NCBI GenBank assembly: GCA_017408535.1
Contig: JAFQUL010000174.1
Coordinates: 1-12,701 of the forward strand
DNA length: 12,701 bases
Direction: 5' to 3'
Source of the DNA: Clostridia bacterium
GTDB lineage: Bacteria; Bacillota; Clostridia; Oscillospirales; CAG-272
Part shown: in pieces, positions 6,572 to 12,701 of the stretch
How positions within the stretch are numbered: the stretch's first letter is position 1
Layout: every line of letters starts with the position of its first letter
The notes under the pieces: generated by a model
The model's input: only the letters and a program-made list of their open reading frames with translations
Database searches by the model: none
What the model was told of the DNA's origin: nothing
Translations under genes and position numbers: made by a program

Positions 6572-7173
6572 TTCATCTTTTGGAGAAAGCCGAGAAAGGT
6601 CTTTCTGTGGTCGGGGCAGGGACCAAGCTCAAACACCTTCTGACGGTGCTCTTTCGTGGGATAGCCCTTGTGCTTAGCAAAGCCGTATTCCGGGTACTTT
6701 TCGTCAAGAAGTATACAGTCACGGTCACGGCTGACCTTGGCAAGTATAGATGCGGCGGCAATAGAGGGTGAAAGTGCATCTCCGCCGATAACCGGAACCG
6801 CCTTCATCTCAAAGCCGCGGGCGATGTTTCCGTCTACCAGAACTAAGTCGGGGACGGGAGTGAGCATAGCCACCGCACGGCGCATTGCAAGCTGAGCGGC
6901 CTCAAGAATATTAATGGAATCAATCTCCTCTACCGAGGCAGAGGCTATTCCGTAGCTGACCGCTTCTCTGCAGATTATATCAAAGAGCTTTTCTCTCTTT
7001 TTTTCACTTATTTTCTTTGAGTCGTTAAGACCGTCAATGACAAGTCCTGCGGGTAAAATACAGGCGGCCGCAAAAACCGGGCCCGCAAGAGGACCGCGCC
7101 CCGCCTCGTCTGTGCCGCATATTACCGAGTAACCCTCATCTGAATATTTTGTCTCAAGAATATATTCAAGCAT
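6568..7173 (-). CDS. rnhB: Ribonuclease HII
   Basis: RNase HII cuts RNA in RNA-DNA hybrids, including single ribonucleotides misincorporated in DNA. The 201 residues match the family. The motif GTDEAGRGPLAGPV (20-33) carries Asp22 and Glu23; NDSKKISEKKRE follows at 50-61, LVDGN at 112-116 carries Asp114, and SPSIAAASILAKVSRDR (135-151) precedes the conserved KHKGYPTKEH near 167-176. Asp132 in GGDAL lies in the same conserved region. The ATG at 7171-7173 has GAGG 7 nt upstream. It sits 14 bp after rbgA and overlaps yraN by 4 bp, part of the conserved lepB-rbgA-rnhB-yraN order seen in many Firmicutes. Confidence 0.97.
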   Translation of the reverse strand: MLEYILETKYSDEGYSVICGTDEAGRGPLAGPVFAAACILPAGLVIDGLNDSKKISEKKREKLFDIICREAVSYGIASASVEEIDSINILEAAQLAMRRAVAMLTPVPDLVLVDGNIARGFEMKAVPVIGGDALSPSIAAASILAKVSRDRDCILLDEKYPEYGFAKHKGYPTKEHRQKVFELGPCPDHRKTFLGFLQKMK

Positions 7174-7187
7174 TATGATACCTCACT

Positions 7188-8057
7188 TTACTCGGGGCGG
7201 TCGAGAGTGATCCTGCCGATCTTGCCGCCTCTGAACTCATCAAGTATCATAAGTGCGGTACGCTCGGTATCTATCTCACCGCCGGAGACAAGAAAGCCTC
7301 TCTTCTTACCTATCATAAGGAAGAAATCGTAGTCGGAGACTGACTCGTCCGATGTGGATAGAGGATCAAGCTTATATCTTTCGGTTATGAGGGCGGGGTA
7401 CATCTGTCTGAGTCTGCCTACAAGAGAGAAGGCAACAGCCTCGGTATCAAGGATATCGTCCTTGATGGCACCCGTGGCTGCAAGCTTCTCGCCGACTGCT
7501 CTGTCCTCAAACTTCGGCCAGAGAACACCCGGCATATCAAGAAGCTCAAGTCCCACCTTGGTCACTACCCACTGCTTTGTAAGAGTAACGCCGGGGCGGT
7601 CCTCAACACGGGCTCTTTTTACCCCCGAGAGCTTGTTGACAAGGGAGGATTTCCCTACGTTGGGTATGCCGAGCACCATGGCTCTCAGCCGACGGCCCTC
7701 CATACCCTTGTCGCTGTATCTCTGAAGACGCTCGTGCAGCATCTCCTTTAAGACCGGCATTATTTTATTAAGTCCCGCACCGGTGATGCAGTCTGTCTCA
7801 ATGACACGTCTGCCGTGGTAGGCGAAATGCTCCGCCCACTTTTTGTTCTGCTCGGGATCGGCGAGGGACGCTTTGTTCATTAATATAAGTGTCGGCTTAT
7901 CTCCCACGATAGAAGAGAACTCCGGGTTCTCAGAGCTTGCGGGGACGCGGGCATCGAGAAGCTCGATGACCACGTCAACTGAAGACAGATTCTCTTTTAT
8001 AAGCCGTCTGGTTTTGGCCATATGGCCGGGAAACCACTGTATCTGATCGGAAGGCAT
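7188..8057 (-). CDS. rbgA: Ribosome biogenesis GTPase RbgA (YlqF)
   Basis: RbgA is a circularly permuted GTPase needed for late assembly of the 50S subunit. The 289 residues match the B. subtilis protein in length and begin with the typical IQWFPGHMAKTRR. Motifs occur in permuted order: G4-like NKAS at 61-64, then G1 (P-loop) GIPNVGKSS at 130-138, a G2 region with RPGVTLTKQW at 154-163, and G3 DMPG at 174-177, followed by the C-terminal RNA-binding domain. The G4 motif ends in Ser where NKxD is usual. The ATG at 8055-8057 has AAGGAGG 4 nt upstream, a strong site. It lies 28 bp after lepB and 14 bp before rnhB. Assignment is secure; the G4 change is the only oddity. Confidence 0.96.
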   Translation of the reverse strand: MPSDQIQWFPGHMAKTRRLIKENLSSVDVVIELLDARVPASSENPEFSSIVGDKPTLILMNKASLADPEQNKKWAEHFAYHGRRVIETDCITGAGLNKIMPVLKEMLHERLQRYSDKGMEGRRLRAMVLGIPNVGKSSLVNKLSGVKRARVEDRPGVTLTKQWVVTKVGLELLDMPGVLWPKFEDRAVGEKLAATGAIKDDILDTEAVAFSLVGRLRQMYPALITERYKLDPLSTSDESVSDYDFFLMIGKKRGFLVSGGEIDTERTALMILDEFRGGKIGRITLDRPE

Positions 8058-8085
8058 AGCTCCTCCTTGAATTATCTTTTGTGAG

Positions 8086-8664
8086 TTAGTTTACAAAACC
8101 TATTTTCCCGAAGGGCATCAGCCGCATAAGCACGGGACCGATGATGTAGTCCTCGTCAACGGTACCGATGTCCGACACTCGGCTGTCATGGGAATTATAT
8201 CTGTTGTCACCCATAACGAATACCTCACCCTCGGGAACGGTAAGAGGGTAAGACAGATTGGATGTCTGTCTGAAGCCGTAGAGGAAAAGATACTCAGACT
8301 CGTCAATGACCTTGCCGTCAACGGTGACCTTCCAGTTTTCAAAGTCGATGTCTATTGTCTGACCGCCCGTGGCAATAACTCTCTTTACAAGGTGTTCGTC
8401 GGGATAGCTTTTGCTGTAGGGAGCACGGAAGACTACGATGTCCCCCTGCTCGGGTGTATAGGGCAGGCTGGATACCAGCAGTACGTCTTTATGAGACAGA
8501 GTCTTCTCCATAGAGCTGCCGGATACCACCGACACTCTGAAGAGAAAGGTGAATACCAGAAACACAAGGCAAATGGATATTACAAAGCCTTCTATATAAT
8601 CGTACAGCGTTTCTGCGATCTTTTTATCGGTCAGAGGCTGCTTTTCTGTTTTCTTGCTGTTCAT
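8086..8664 (-). CDS. lepB: Signal peptidase I (second of tandem pair)
   Basis: Type I signal peptidase removes signal peptides from secreted proteins at the outer face of the membrane. A cytoplasmic N-terminus of about 26 residues precedes one membrane segment (about 27-42, containing FVISICLVFLVFTFLF). The Ser/Lys dyad is Ser51 in SGSSMEKTL and Lys94 in LVKRVIATGG. The C-terminal signature GDNRYNSHDSR lies at 152-162. The single membrane segment and 192 residues fit the Gram-positive Sip type. The ATG at 8662-8664 has AAAGGAT 5 nt upstream. It begins 32 bp after a paralogue of identical length and lies 28 bp before rbgA. Both dyad residues are intact, so it should be active. Confidence 0.96.
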   Translation of the reverse strand: MNSKKTEKQPLTDKKIAETLYDYIEGFVISICLVFLVFTFLFRVSVVSGSSMEKTLSHKDVLLVSSLPYTPEQGDIVVFRAPYSKSYPDEHLVKRVIATGGQTIDIDFENWKVTVDGKVIDESEYLFLYGFRQTSNLSYPLTVPEGEVFVMGDNRYNSHDSRVSDIGTVDEDYIIGPVLMRLMPFGKIGFVN

Positions 8665-8696
8665 TTGGGATCCTTTCTGCTTTTCTTTCGGGAAAA

Positions 8697-9275
8697 TTAC
8701 CCGGGTATTCCGAAGGAGCGGATGGGATAAAATCGTAAAATTACCTTGCCTAAGATGTTTTTTACCGACACGGCACCTATTTTAGCACTGCGGCTGTCAA
8801 CAGAGTTATTCCTGTTGTCGCCGAGAAGATAAACGTGCCCTTCTTCTACCGTAAAGGGGAAAAGTGACTCATCGTAGACGGCTGCATCCTTGATATACGG
8901 CTCGTCTATCGGGACACCGTCCACGGTAATGCAGCCGCTAAATGAATCAAGGTCAACTGTCTGTCCCCCGGTTGCTATCACCCTCTTTACAAGAGGATGG
9001 GGAAAAGTATCACTGCCCGGGTCAAACACCACGATATCCCCTTGACGGGGCTCGTAGAACAGCCCGGAGAAGATGACCAGATCACCGTCGCGGAGAGTGT
9101 TTTCCATAGAGCCGCCGCTGACGGCGGCAACTCTGCAGAAGAAGGTGATCATCACTACCGAGAGGGATATTACGATGACCAGCACCTCTGCTAAGTCAAG
9201 TATCTCGCGTGCACCCTTTTCGGGTACAGTTTTATTTTCATCAGAGAGAACGTCATCCCACCGATATTTTTCCAT
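8697..9275 (-). CDS. lepB: Signal peptidase I (first of tandem pair)
   Basis: This is a second complete type I signal peptidase, also 192 residues. It has a longer acidic/basic cytoplasmic start, one membrane segment at about 29-47 and the catalytic dyad Ser56 (SGGSMENTL) and Lys97 (LVKRVIATGG). GDNRNNSVDSR lies at 152-162, at exactly the same residue numbers as in the neighbouring copy. The blocks QGDIVVF and LVKRVIATGGQT are identical between the two, while N-termini and the 110-140 region differ, pointing to an old duplication. The ATG at 9273-9275 comes 9 bp after the upstream stop. Its ribosome binding site is weak (AAAAGAT), so it may depend on translation of the preceding gene. Confidence 0.96.
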   Translation of the reverse strand: MEKYRWDDVLSDENKTVPEKGAREILDLAEVLVIVISLSVVMITFFCRVAAVSGGSMENTLRDGDLVIFSGLFYEPRQGDIVVFDPGSDTFPHPLVKRVIATGGQTVDLDSFSGCITVDGVPIDEPYIKDAAVYDESLFPFTVEEGHVYLLGDNRNNSVDSRSAKIGAVSVKNILGKVILRFYPIRSFGIPG

Positions 9276-9284
9276 CGGATCTTT

Positions 9285-10502
9285 TTATTTATCCTCGGAA
9301 GTCAACATATCCATGAGATGGCTTCCGTCGGGAATAAAGTCGTTTTTCTCGGCGGCCGTTTGCTCGGTAAAGCAATCGGTACCGTTGTAATCGGTCAGGC
9401 TTGAATACATCATAAAAGGAACGGGATCGGGTGAATGTGTTCTCATGGCGAGAGGAGTGGGATGGTCGGGAAGGAGAAGAAGCTTAAAGTCATCACCTGT
9501 GCCTGCCAGATATTCATATACCGGGGTAAGGATCTTTTCGTCTATCAGCTCAATGGAGCGTACCTTGTTTTCTATCTCGGCTCTGTGTCCGCACTCATCG
9601 GGAGCTTCAACGTGAAGGAATACGAGATCACGTCCGCCATCAAAAGCCTCGATCGCGGCATTTGCCTTGCCGGTATAATTGGTATGTACGTTGCCGGTGG
9701 CGCCCTCAACGTCTACAGTTTCCATTCCGGCACAAATAGCAATACCCTTGATAAGGTCAACGGCGGAGATAACGGTGCCGCTGAGACCCCACTTTTCCTT
9801 AAAGGAGGGAAGAGCAGGCTTTTTACCGGGGCTCCAGAGCCAGATGGAGTTTGCGGGGCGAAGACCTCTTTCTTTTCTCTGGCGGTTTACGGGATGATCG
9901 CTCAGCACGTCATAGCTTGCACGCATAAGCTCGTAAAAGGGCTTGCCCTCCTCATCGTTTGGCAGATATTCGCCGATGCGTCGGCCAAGGATATCGTGAG
10001 GACGGTTAAAGTTATAGGTGTCGGTGGCATTCTTCCAGATGAGACAGTGTCTGTAGCTGACACCGGTGTAGAAGTGGCGGAGATCGTTTCCGAAATGCTC
10101 CTCCATCGTGCGGATGAGCTGATCTGCCTCAGCAGTGGTTATCTCGTCTGCACTGTGGTCAAGAATGATCTTATCGTCATAATCGGCCTCATCCTCGCTG
10201 AGTGTGACTACGTTACAGCGGATAGCCGTCTCGTCGGGCTGCATATCGATGCCCATGCTCATTGCCTCAAGAGGGGAGCGGCCCTTTGAATACTGACGGG
10301 GATCGTACGAGAGTATCGCGAGGTTTGCGGTGTCGCTCTCAGGCACCATTCCGGCGGGCACGTTAAGAACTGTTCCGACCCGTGATGTCTTTGCAAGCTT
10401 ATCCATCATAGGCTTGTTTGCCTTCTGCATAGGGGTTTTATCACCGAGCTCGGGGACGGGGGTGTCAGCCATGCCGTCATATACAAGTATAAAATATTTC
10501 AT
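9285..10502 (-). CDS. ApgM-like alkaline-phosphatase-superfamily enzyme: cofactor-independent phosphoglycerate mutase or homoserine kinase
   Basis: This 405-residue protein belongs to the archaeal-type cofactor-independent phosphoglycerate mutase (ApgM) family. The metal and catalytic residues expected for the alkaline phosphatase superfamily are visible: Asp9 in VYDGMAD, Ser56 in PESDTANL, Asp302 and His306 in HVEAPDECGH, Asp346-His347 in LPDHPTP, and His356 in RTHSPDPVPF. I place the start at the ATG at 10500-10502, which has GGAAAGG 8 nt upstream and gives the typical MKYFILVYDGMAD opening. It is either a glycolytic mutase or, as a known ApgM-related group (TIGR02535, proposed homoserine kinase), the enzyme making O-phosphohomoserine. 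The presence of thrC downstream with no classical thrB in the window favours the second reading, by inference. It lies 32 bp after the SEDS gene and 9 bp before lepB. Confidence 0.88.
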   Translation of the reverse strand: MKYFILVYDGMADTPVPELGDKTPMQKANKPMMDKLAKTSRVGTVLNVPAGMVPESDTANLAILSYDPRQYSKGRSPLEAMSMGIDMQPDETAIRCNVVTLSEDEADYDDKIILDHSADEITTAEADQLIRTMEEHFGNDLRHFYTGVSYRHCLIWKNATDTYNFNRPHDILGRRIGEYLPNDEEGKPFYELMRASYDVLSDHPVNRQRKERGLRPANSIWLWSPGKKPALPSFKEKWGLSGTVISAVDLIKGIAICAGMETVDVEGATGNVHTNYTGKANAAIEAFDGGRDLVFLHVEAPDECGHRAEIENKVRSIELIDEKILTPVYEYLAGTGDDFKLLLLPDHPTPLAMRTHSPDPVPFMMYSSLTDYNGTDCFTEQTAAEKNDFIPDGSHLMDMLTSEDK

Positions 10503-10534
10503 GTTGTTTTCCTTTCCTGAGAGAGGGACCGCGG

Positions 10535-11656
10535 TCAAAGAGAGCTGTCTCTGTCAAAATTGTATTTATTACTGTTTGTGTGTATGCTTTGAACAAGACC
10601 CATTATCATATACAGTGACAGCACCGAGCTGCCGCCGTAGCTCATAAACGGCAGGGTGATTCCGACTACCGGGAGCATTGCAAGGCACATACCGATATTC
10701 TCCGCCGACTGGGCGACTATCAGGGCGATGACTCCGGCACACATATATGCACCCATGGATCTTTTGGAATTAAGAGCTATCTTTATCAGCCGCACTACTA
10801 TTACCGTGAGAAGTACGAAGAGCAGAAGTCCGGCGATAAAGCCGAATTTCTCAAGCATCGTTGAAAAAATAAAGTCGGTGCTTGAAGCATAAAGAGATTT
10901 GTATACGCTGCCGCCGTTAAATCCGTTACCGAAAAAGCCGCCGGACGCAACCGCCTCACGGCTGAGAAGCGCCTGGTGACCCTTGTCATAGGGGTCAAGC
11001 TCGGGGTTGAAGCCGATGAGTATCCTCTGCTTCTGATACTCGGCAAGACGGGACCAGATAAAAGGGAAGGCGATGACACCGGTCAGTGCGGCACCTGCAA
11101 AATACCAAAGGCTGAGCCCGGCGCAGAAAAGCATTACTGCGGCGATAACGAGGAATACCAGAGCAGAGCCCAGGTCTCCCGTCAGAAGCACGGAACCGAT
11201 GATAAAACCCACGTGCAGGATAAGACCGGCAAGATTTTTAATGTGGTTGATGTTTTCCTTCACCATATCAAGGTGCCGGCCGAAGCTGATGATAAAGGCC
11301 AGTTTCACAAACTCAGAGGGCTGTATGCCGATGGGACCGAAGCGGATCCAGGCGGAGTTTGTACCCTCGGATGAACCGAACAGTGACGTGAACAGGAGTA
11401 GGAAAAAGGAGAATATAATAAGCGGTACCCAGAATTTCTTTGCCGCCTCCTCGTAGTCGTAAAAGGAGAAGAGAAACATAAAGCCACAGCCCATGACCAC
11501 GGCAAGGATCTGGATGACCAGCTTTGACGTGCCGAACACGTCAAAGCCGCTTGTGATCGTAAGTATGCTGAGAAGGGATATAGAGATGACTGCCAGCGAA
11601 AGGACGGGATCAAGGCGCATTATTCGAACTTTAAGCGGAATTCTGAACGCACGCAC
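10535..11656 (-). CDS. rodA: RodA/FtsW-type SEDS peptidoglycan glycosyltransferase
   Basis: SEDS proteins polymerise lipid II into glycan strands in the cytoplasmic membrane, working with a class B penicillin-binding protein. The 373 residues contain about ten hydrophobic segments. Family motifs include WIRFGPIGIQPSEFVKLA (103-120), TGDLGSALVFL (159-169), TDFIFSTMLEKFG (260-272) and LPVVGITLPFMSYGGSS (328-344). Asp261 is the candidate catalytic Asp. RodA is favoured over FtsW because of the DLGSALV and VMLFCAGLSL segments, but the two are hard to separate here. The residues before Asp261 read YASS instead of the usual PE-x-H-like context. The GTG start at 11654-11656 has AAGGAGG 8 nt upstream; a later in-frame ATG at 11620 has none. 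It lies 45 bp after proS. Confidence 0.9.
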   Translation of the reverse strand: MRAFRIPLKVRIMRLDPVLSLAVISISLLSILTITSGFDVFGTSKLVIQILAVVMGCGFMFLFSFYDYEEAAKKFWVPLIIFSFFLLLFTSLFGSSEGTNSAWIRFGPIGIQPSEFVKLAFIISFGRHLDMVKENINHIKNLAGLILHVGFIIGSVLLTGDLGSALVFLVIAAVMLFCAGLSLWYFAGAALTGVIAFPFIWSRLAEYQKQRILIGFNPELDPYDKGHQALLSREAVASGGFFGNGFNGGSVYKSLYASSTDFIFSTMLEKFGFIAGLLLFVLLTVIVVRLIKIALNSKRSMGAYMCAGVIALIVAQSAENIGMCLAMLPVVGITLPFMSYGGSSVLSLYMIMGLVQSIHTNSNKYNFDRDSSL

Positions 11657-11664
11657 TGTTTCCC

Positions 11665-11671
11665 CCTCCTT
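11665..11671 (-). promoter_or_regulatory. Ribosome binding site supporting the GTG start of the SEDS gene
   Basis: AAGGAGG lies 8 nt before the GTG at 11656, and nothing comparable precedes the in-frame ATG at 11620. This decides the start codon. Confidence 0.85.
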
Positions 11672-11701
11672 TGCTTTAGTTATATACTCTTATTTGCTGA
11701 A

Positions 11702-12701
11702 TTAATATGCCTTGCCCCAGTAAACCAGGTGCTTTGCAGGCTTTCCGCAGCAAGCGCAGACATCAGAGATAGGCTCGCTCTCGAGAGGAATACAACGGGA
11801 TCCCACGCCGGTGAGCTCCTTGATCTTGTCCTCACATGCCTCGTCGCCGCACCACATAGCACGGACGAAGCCGTCGCCGTTTGCGGCAAGTGCTACGTTG
11901 ATCTCATCTATTGTGGTACAGTTGTATGTGCGTGACTCACGGTTCTTCAGAGCACGTTCGTACATACCGTCTCTTACTGCGTCAAGACGCTCTGCAACCG
12001 CTTTCTCAATACCCTCAAGAGAGGTGAAGATCTTCTCGCGGTTATGACGGGATACGAGAACACACTGACCTGCCTCGATATCTCTCGGGCCAAGCTCAAG
12101 ACGAACGGGAACACCCTTCATCTCATACTCTGAGTACTTCCAGCCTGCGCTGTTGTCGCTGTCGTCAAGCTTAACTCTGATGCCTGCCGCACGAAGCTGA
12201 GCCTCTACCTCCCGTGCCTTTTCAAGAACACCCTCCTTGTGCTGTGCAACAGGGATGATGATTACCTGAATGGGAGCTACTGCGGGGGGAAGCACGAGAC
12301 CGTTATCGTCACCGTGGGTCATGATGATACCGCCGATCATTCTGGTGGTAACGCCCCAAGAGGTCTGGTGAGGATATACGAGCTTGTTCTCGCGGTCGGT
12401 GTACTGAATGTCAAATGCACGTGCAAAGCCGTCGCCGAAGTAGTGTGAGGTGCCTGCCTGAAGTGCCTTACCGTCGTGCATAAGAGCCTCGATCGCATAG
12501 GTCGCCTCAGCACCTGCAAACTTGTCGCTGTCTGTCTTGCGTCCGCGGATAACGGGAATAGCAAGATCCTGCTCGTGGAAGTCAGCGTATACGTTGAGCA
12601 TGGTTACAGTCTCAGCGATAGCCTCCTCAGCGGTAGCGTGCATGGTGTGACCCTCCTGCCACAGGAACTCACGGCTGCGGAGGAAGGGACGGGTGGTTCT
12701 C
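11702..12701 (-). CDS. proS: Prolyl-tRNA synthetase, archaeal/eukaryote type (ProS type 3; partial, 5' end beyond window)
   Basis: ProRS charges tRNA-Pro with proline in the cytoplasm. The gene enters from the right edge; the last 332 codons are present, the first full codon being at 12698-12700. Class II motif 2 is seen as RPFLRSREFLWQEGHT, just upstream of the internal Met at 12643. A GTSHYFGDGF block follows, then motif 3 in SWGVTTRMIGG and the GDDNGLVLPP segment. The anticodon-binding domain comes next. The C-terminal extension, typical of the archaeal/eukaryote type, has six Cys (WCGDEAC, SRCIP and VCACCGK) and ends in YWGKAY, a probable zinc-binding fold. This type lacks the editing insertion of the E. 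coli form and is common in Clostridia. No terminator is visible before the SEDS gene. Confidence 0.96.
   Translation of the reverse strand, partial: RTTRPFLRSREFLWQEGHTMHATAEEAIAETVTMLNVYADFHEQDLAIPVIRGRKTDSDKFAGAEATYAIEALMHDGKALQAGTSHYFGDGFARAFDIQYTDRENKLVYPHQTSWGVTTRMIGGIIMTHGDDNGLVLPPAVAPIQVIIIPVAQHKEGVLEKAREVEAQLRAAGIRVKLDDSDNSAGWKYSEYEMKGVPVRLELGPRDIEAGQCVLVSRHNREKIFTSLEGIEKAVAERLDAVRDGMYERALKNRESRTYNCTTIDEINVALAANGDGFVRAMWCGDEACEDKIKELTGVGSRCIPLESEPISDVCACCGKPAKHLVYWGKAY

Noticed and set aside
9435..10289. A 284-codon open frame on the plus strand
   Set aside because: It is antisense to the ApgM-like gene, whose family motifs are unmistakable. I see no motif or coding-like pattern in the antisense frame.
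10536..10538. In-frame TTG as an alternative start for the ApgM-like gene, overlapping the SEDS stop codon
   Set aside because: The ATG at 10502 has a good ribosome binding site and gives the standard MKYFILVYDGMAD start; the extra twelve residues match nothing in the family.
12280..12300. LPPA in prolyl-tRNA synthetase where some homologues have LPPR
   Set aside because: The catalytic motif 3 Arg is most likely the one in TTRMIGG, which is present. The LPPx position is probably variable, so I do not treat this as a lost active-site residue.
12641..12643. ATG as a possible start of the prolyl-tRNA synthetase
   Set aside because: The frame continues upstream to the window edge and encodes class II motif 2 (RPFLRSREFLWQEGHT), so this Met is internal.
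1..12701. Mobile elements, prophage, CRISPR, tRNA or a defence system
   Set aside because: Every gap is short, all genes are on one strand and belong to chromosomal housekeeping families, and no spaced repeat array, transposase or cloverleaf was seen.

Overview
The window is one densely packed stretch of bacterial chromosome. All fourteen genes lie on the minus strand, so transcription runs from high to low coordinates. Gene content and order point to a Firmicute of class Clostridia, probably in or near the Oscillospiraceae/Ruminococcaceae. The clues are a lepB-rbgA-rnhB-yraN cluster, a tig-clpP-clpX cluster, an archaeal/eukaryote-type prolyl-tRNA synthetase, an archaeal-type phosphoglycerate-mutase homologue, and GC content that looks near 50%. 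This placement is inferred from gene families, not from a marker gene.

Layout in transcription order: proS (3' part only, entering from the right edge), a RodA/FtsW-type SEDS glycosyltransferase, an ApgM/ThrB-like metalloenzyme, two tandem type I signal peptidases, rbgA, rnhB, yraN, an M19 dipeptidase, thrC and a calcineurin-like phosphoesterase. Gaps in this run are 3 to 45 bp, with one 4-bp ATGA overlap (rnhB/yraN), and I see no strong internal terminator. These eleven genes may therefore be largely co-transcribed. After a 115-bp gap holding a near-consensus SigA promoter comes a second unit, tig-clpP-clpX; clpX runs off the left edge. No gap in the window exceeds 300 bp, and I see no tRNA, rRNA, CRISPR array, insertion sequence or phage gene.

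The second unit is a protein-folding and quality-control module: ribosome-bound trigger factor, the ClpP protease and its ClpX unfoldase. The first unit mixes translation and ribosome assembly (proS, rbgA), protein export (two lepB), cell wall synthesis (SEDS protein), genome maintenance (rnhB, and perhaps yraN), peptide turnover (M19) and threonine synthesis (thrC, with the ApgM-like protein as a possible missing homoserine kinase).

This is mostly housekeeping DNA, and I find no evidence of an undescribed multi-gene system. The points most worth a second look are a 75-residue Lys/Thr/Ala-rich, histone-H1-like tail on trigger factor; the ApgM-like protein sharing a neighbourhood with thrC; an altered catalytic-loop context in the SEDS protein; a Ser in place of Asp in the G4 motif of RbgA; and the paired signal peptidases.
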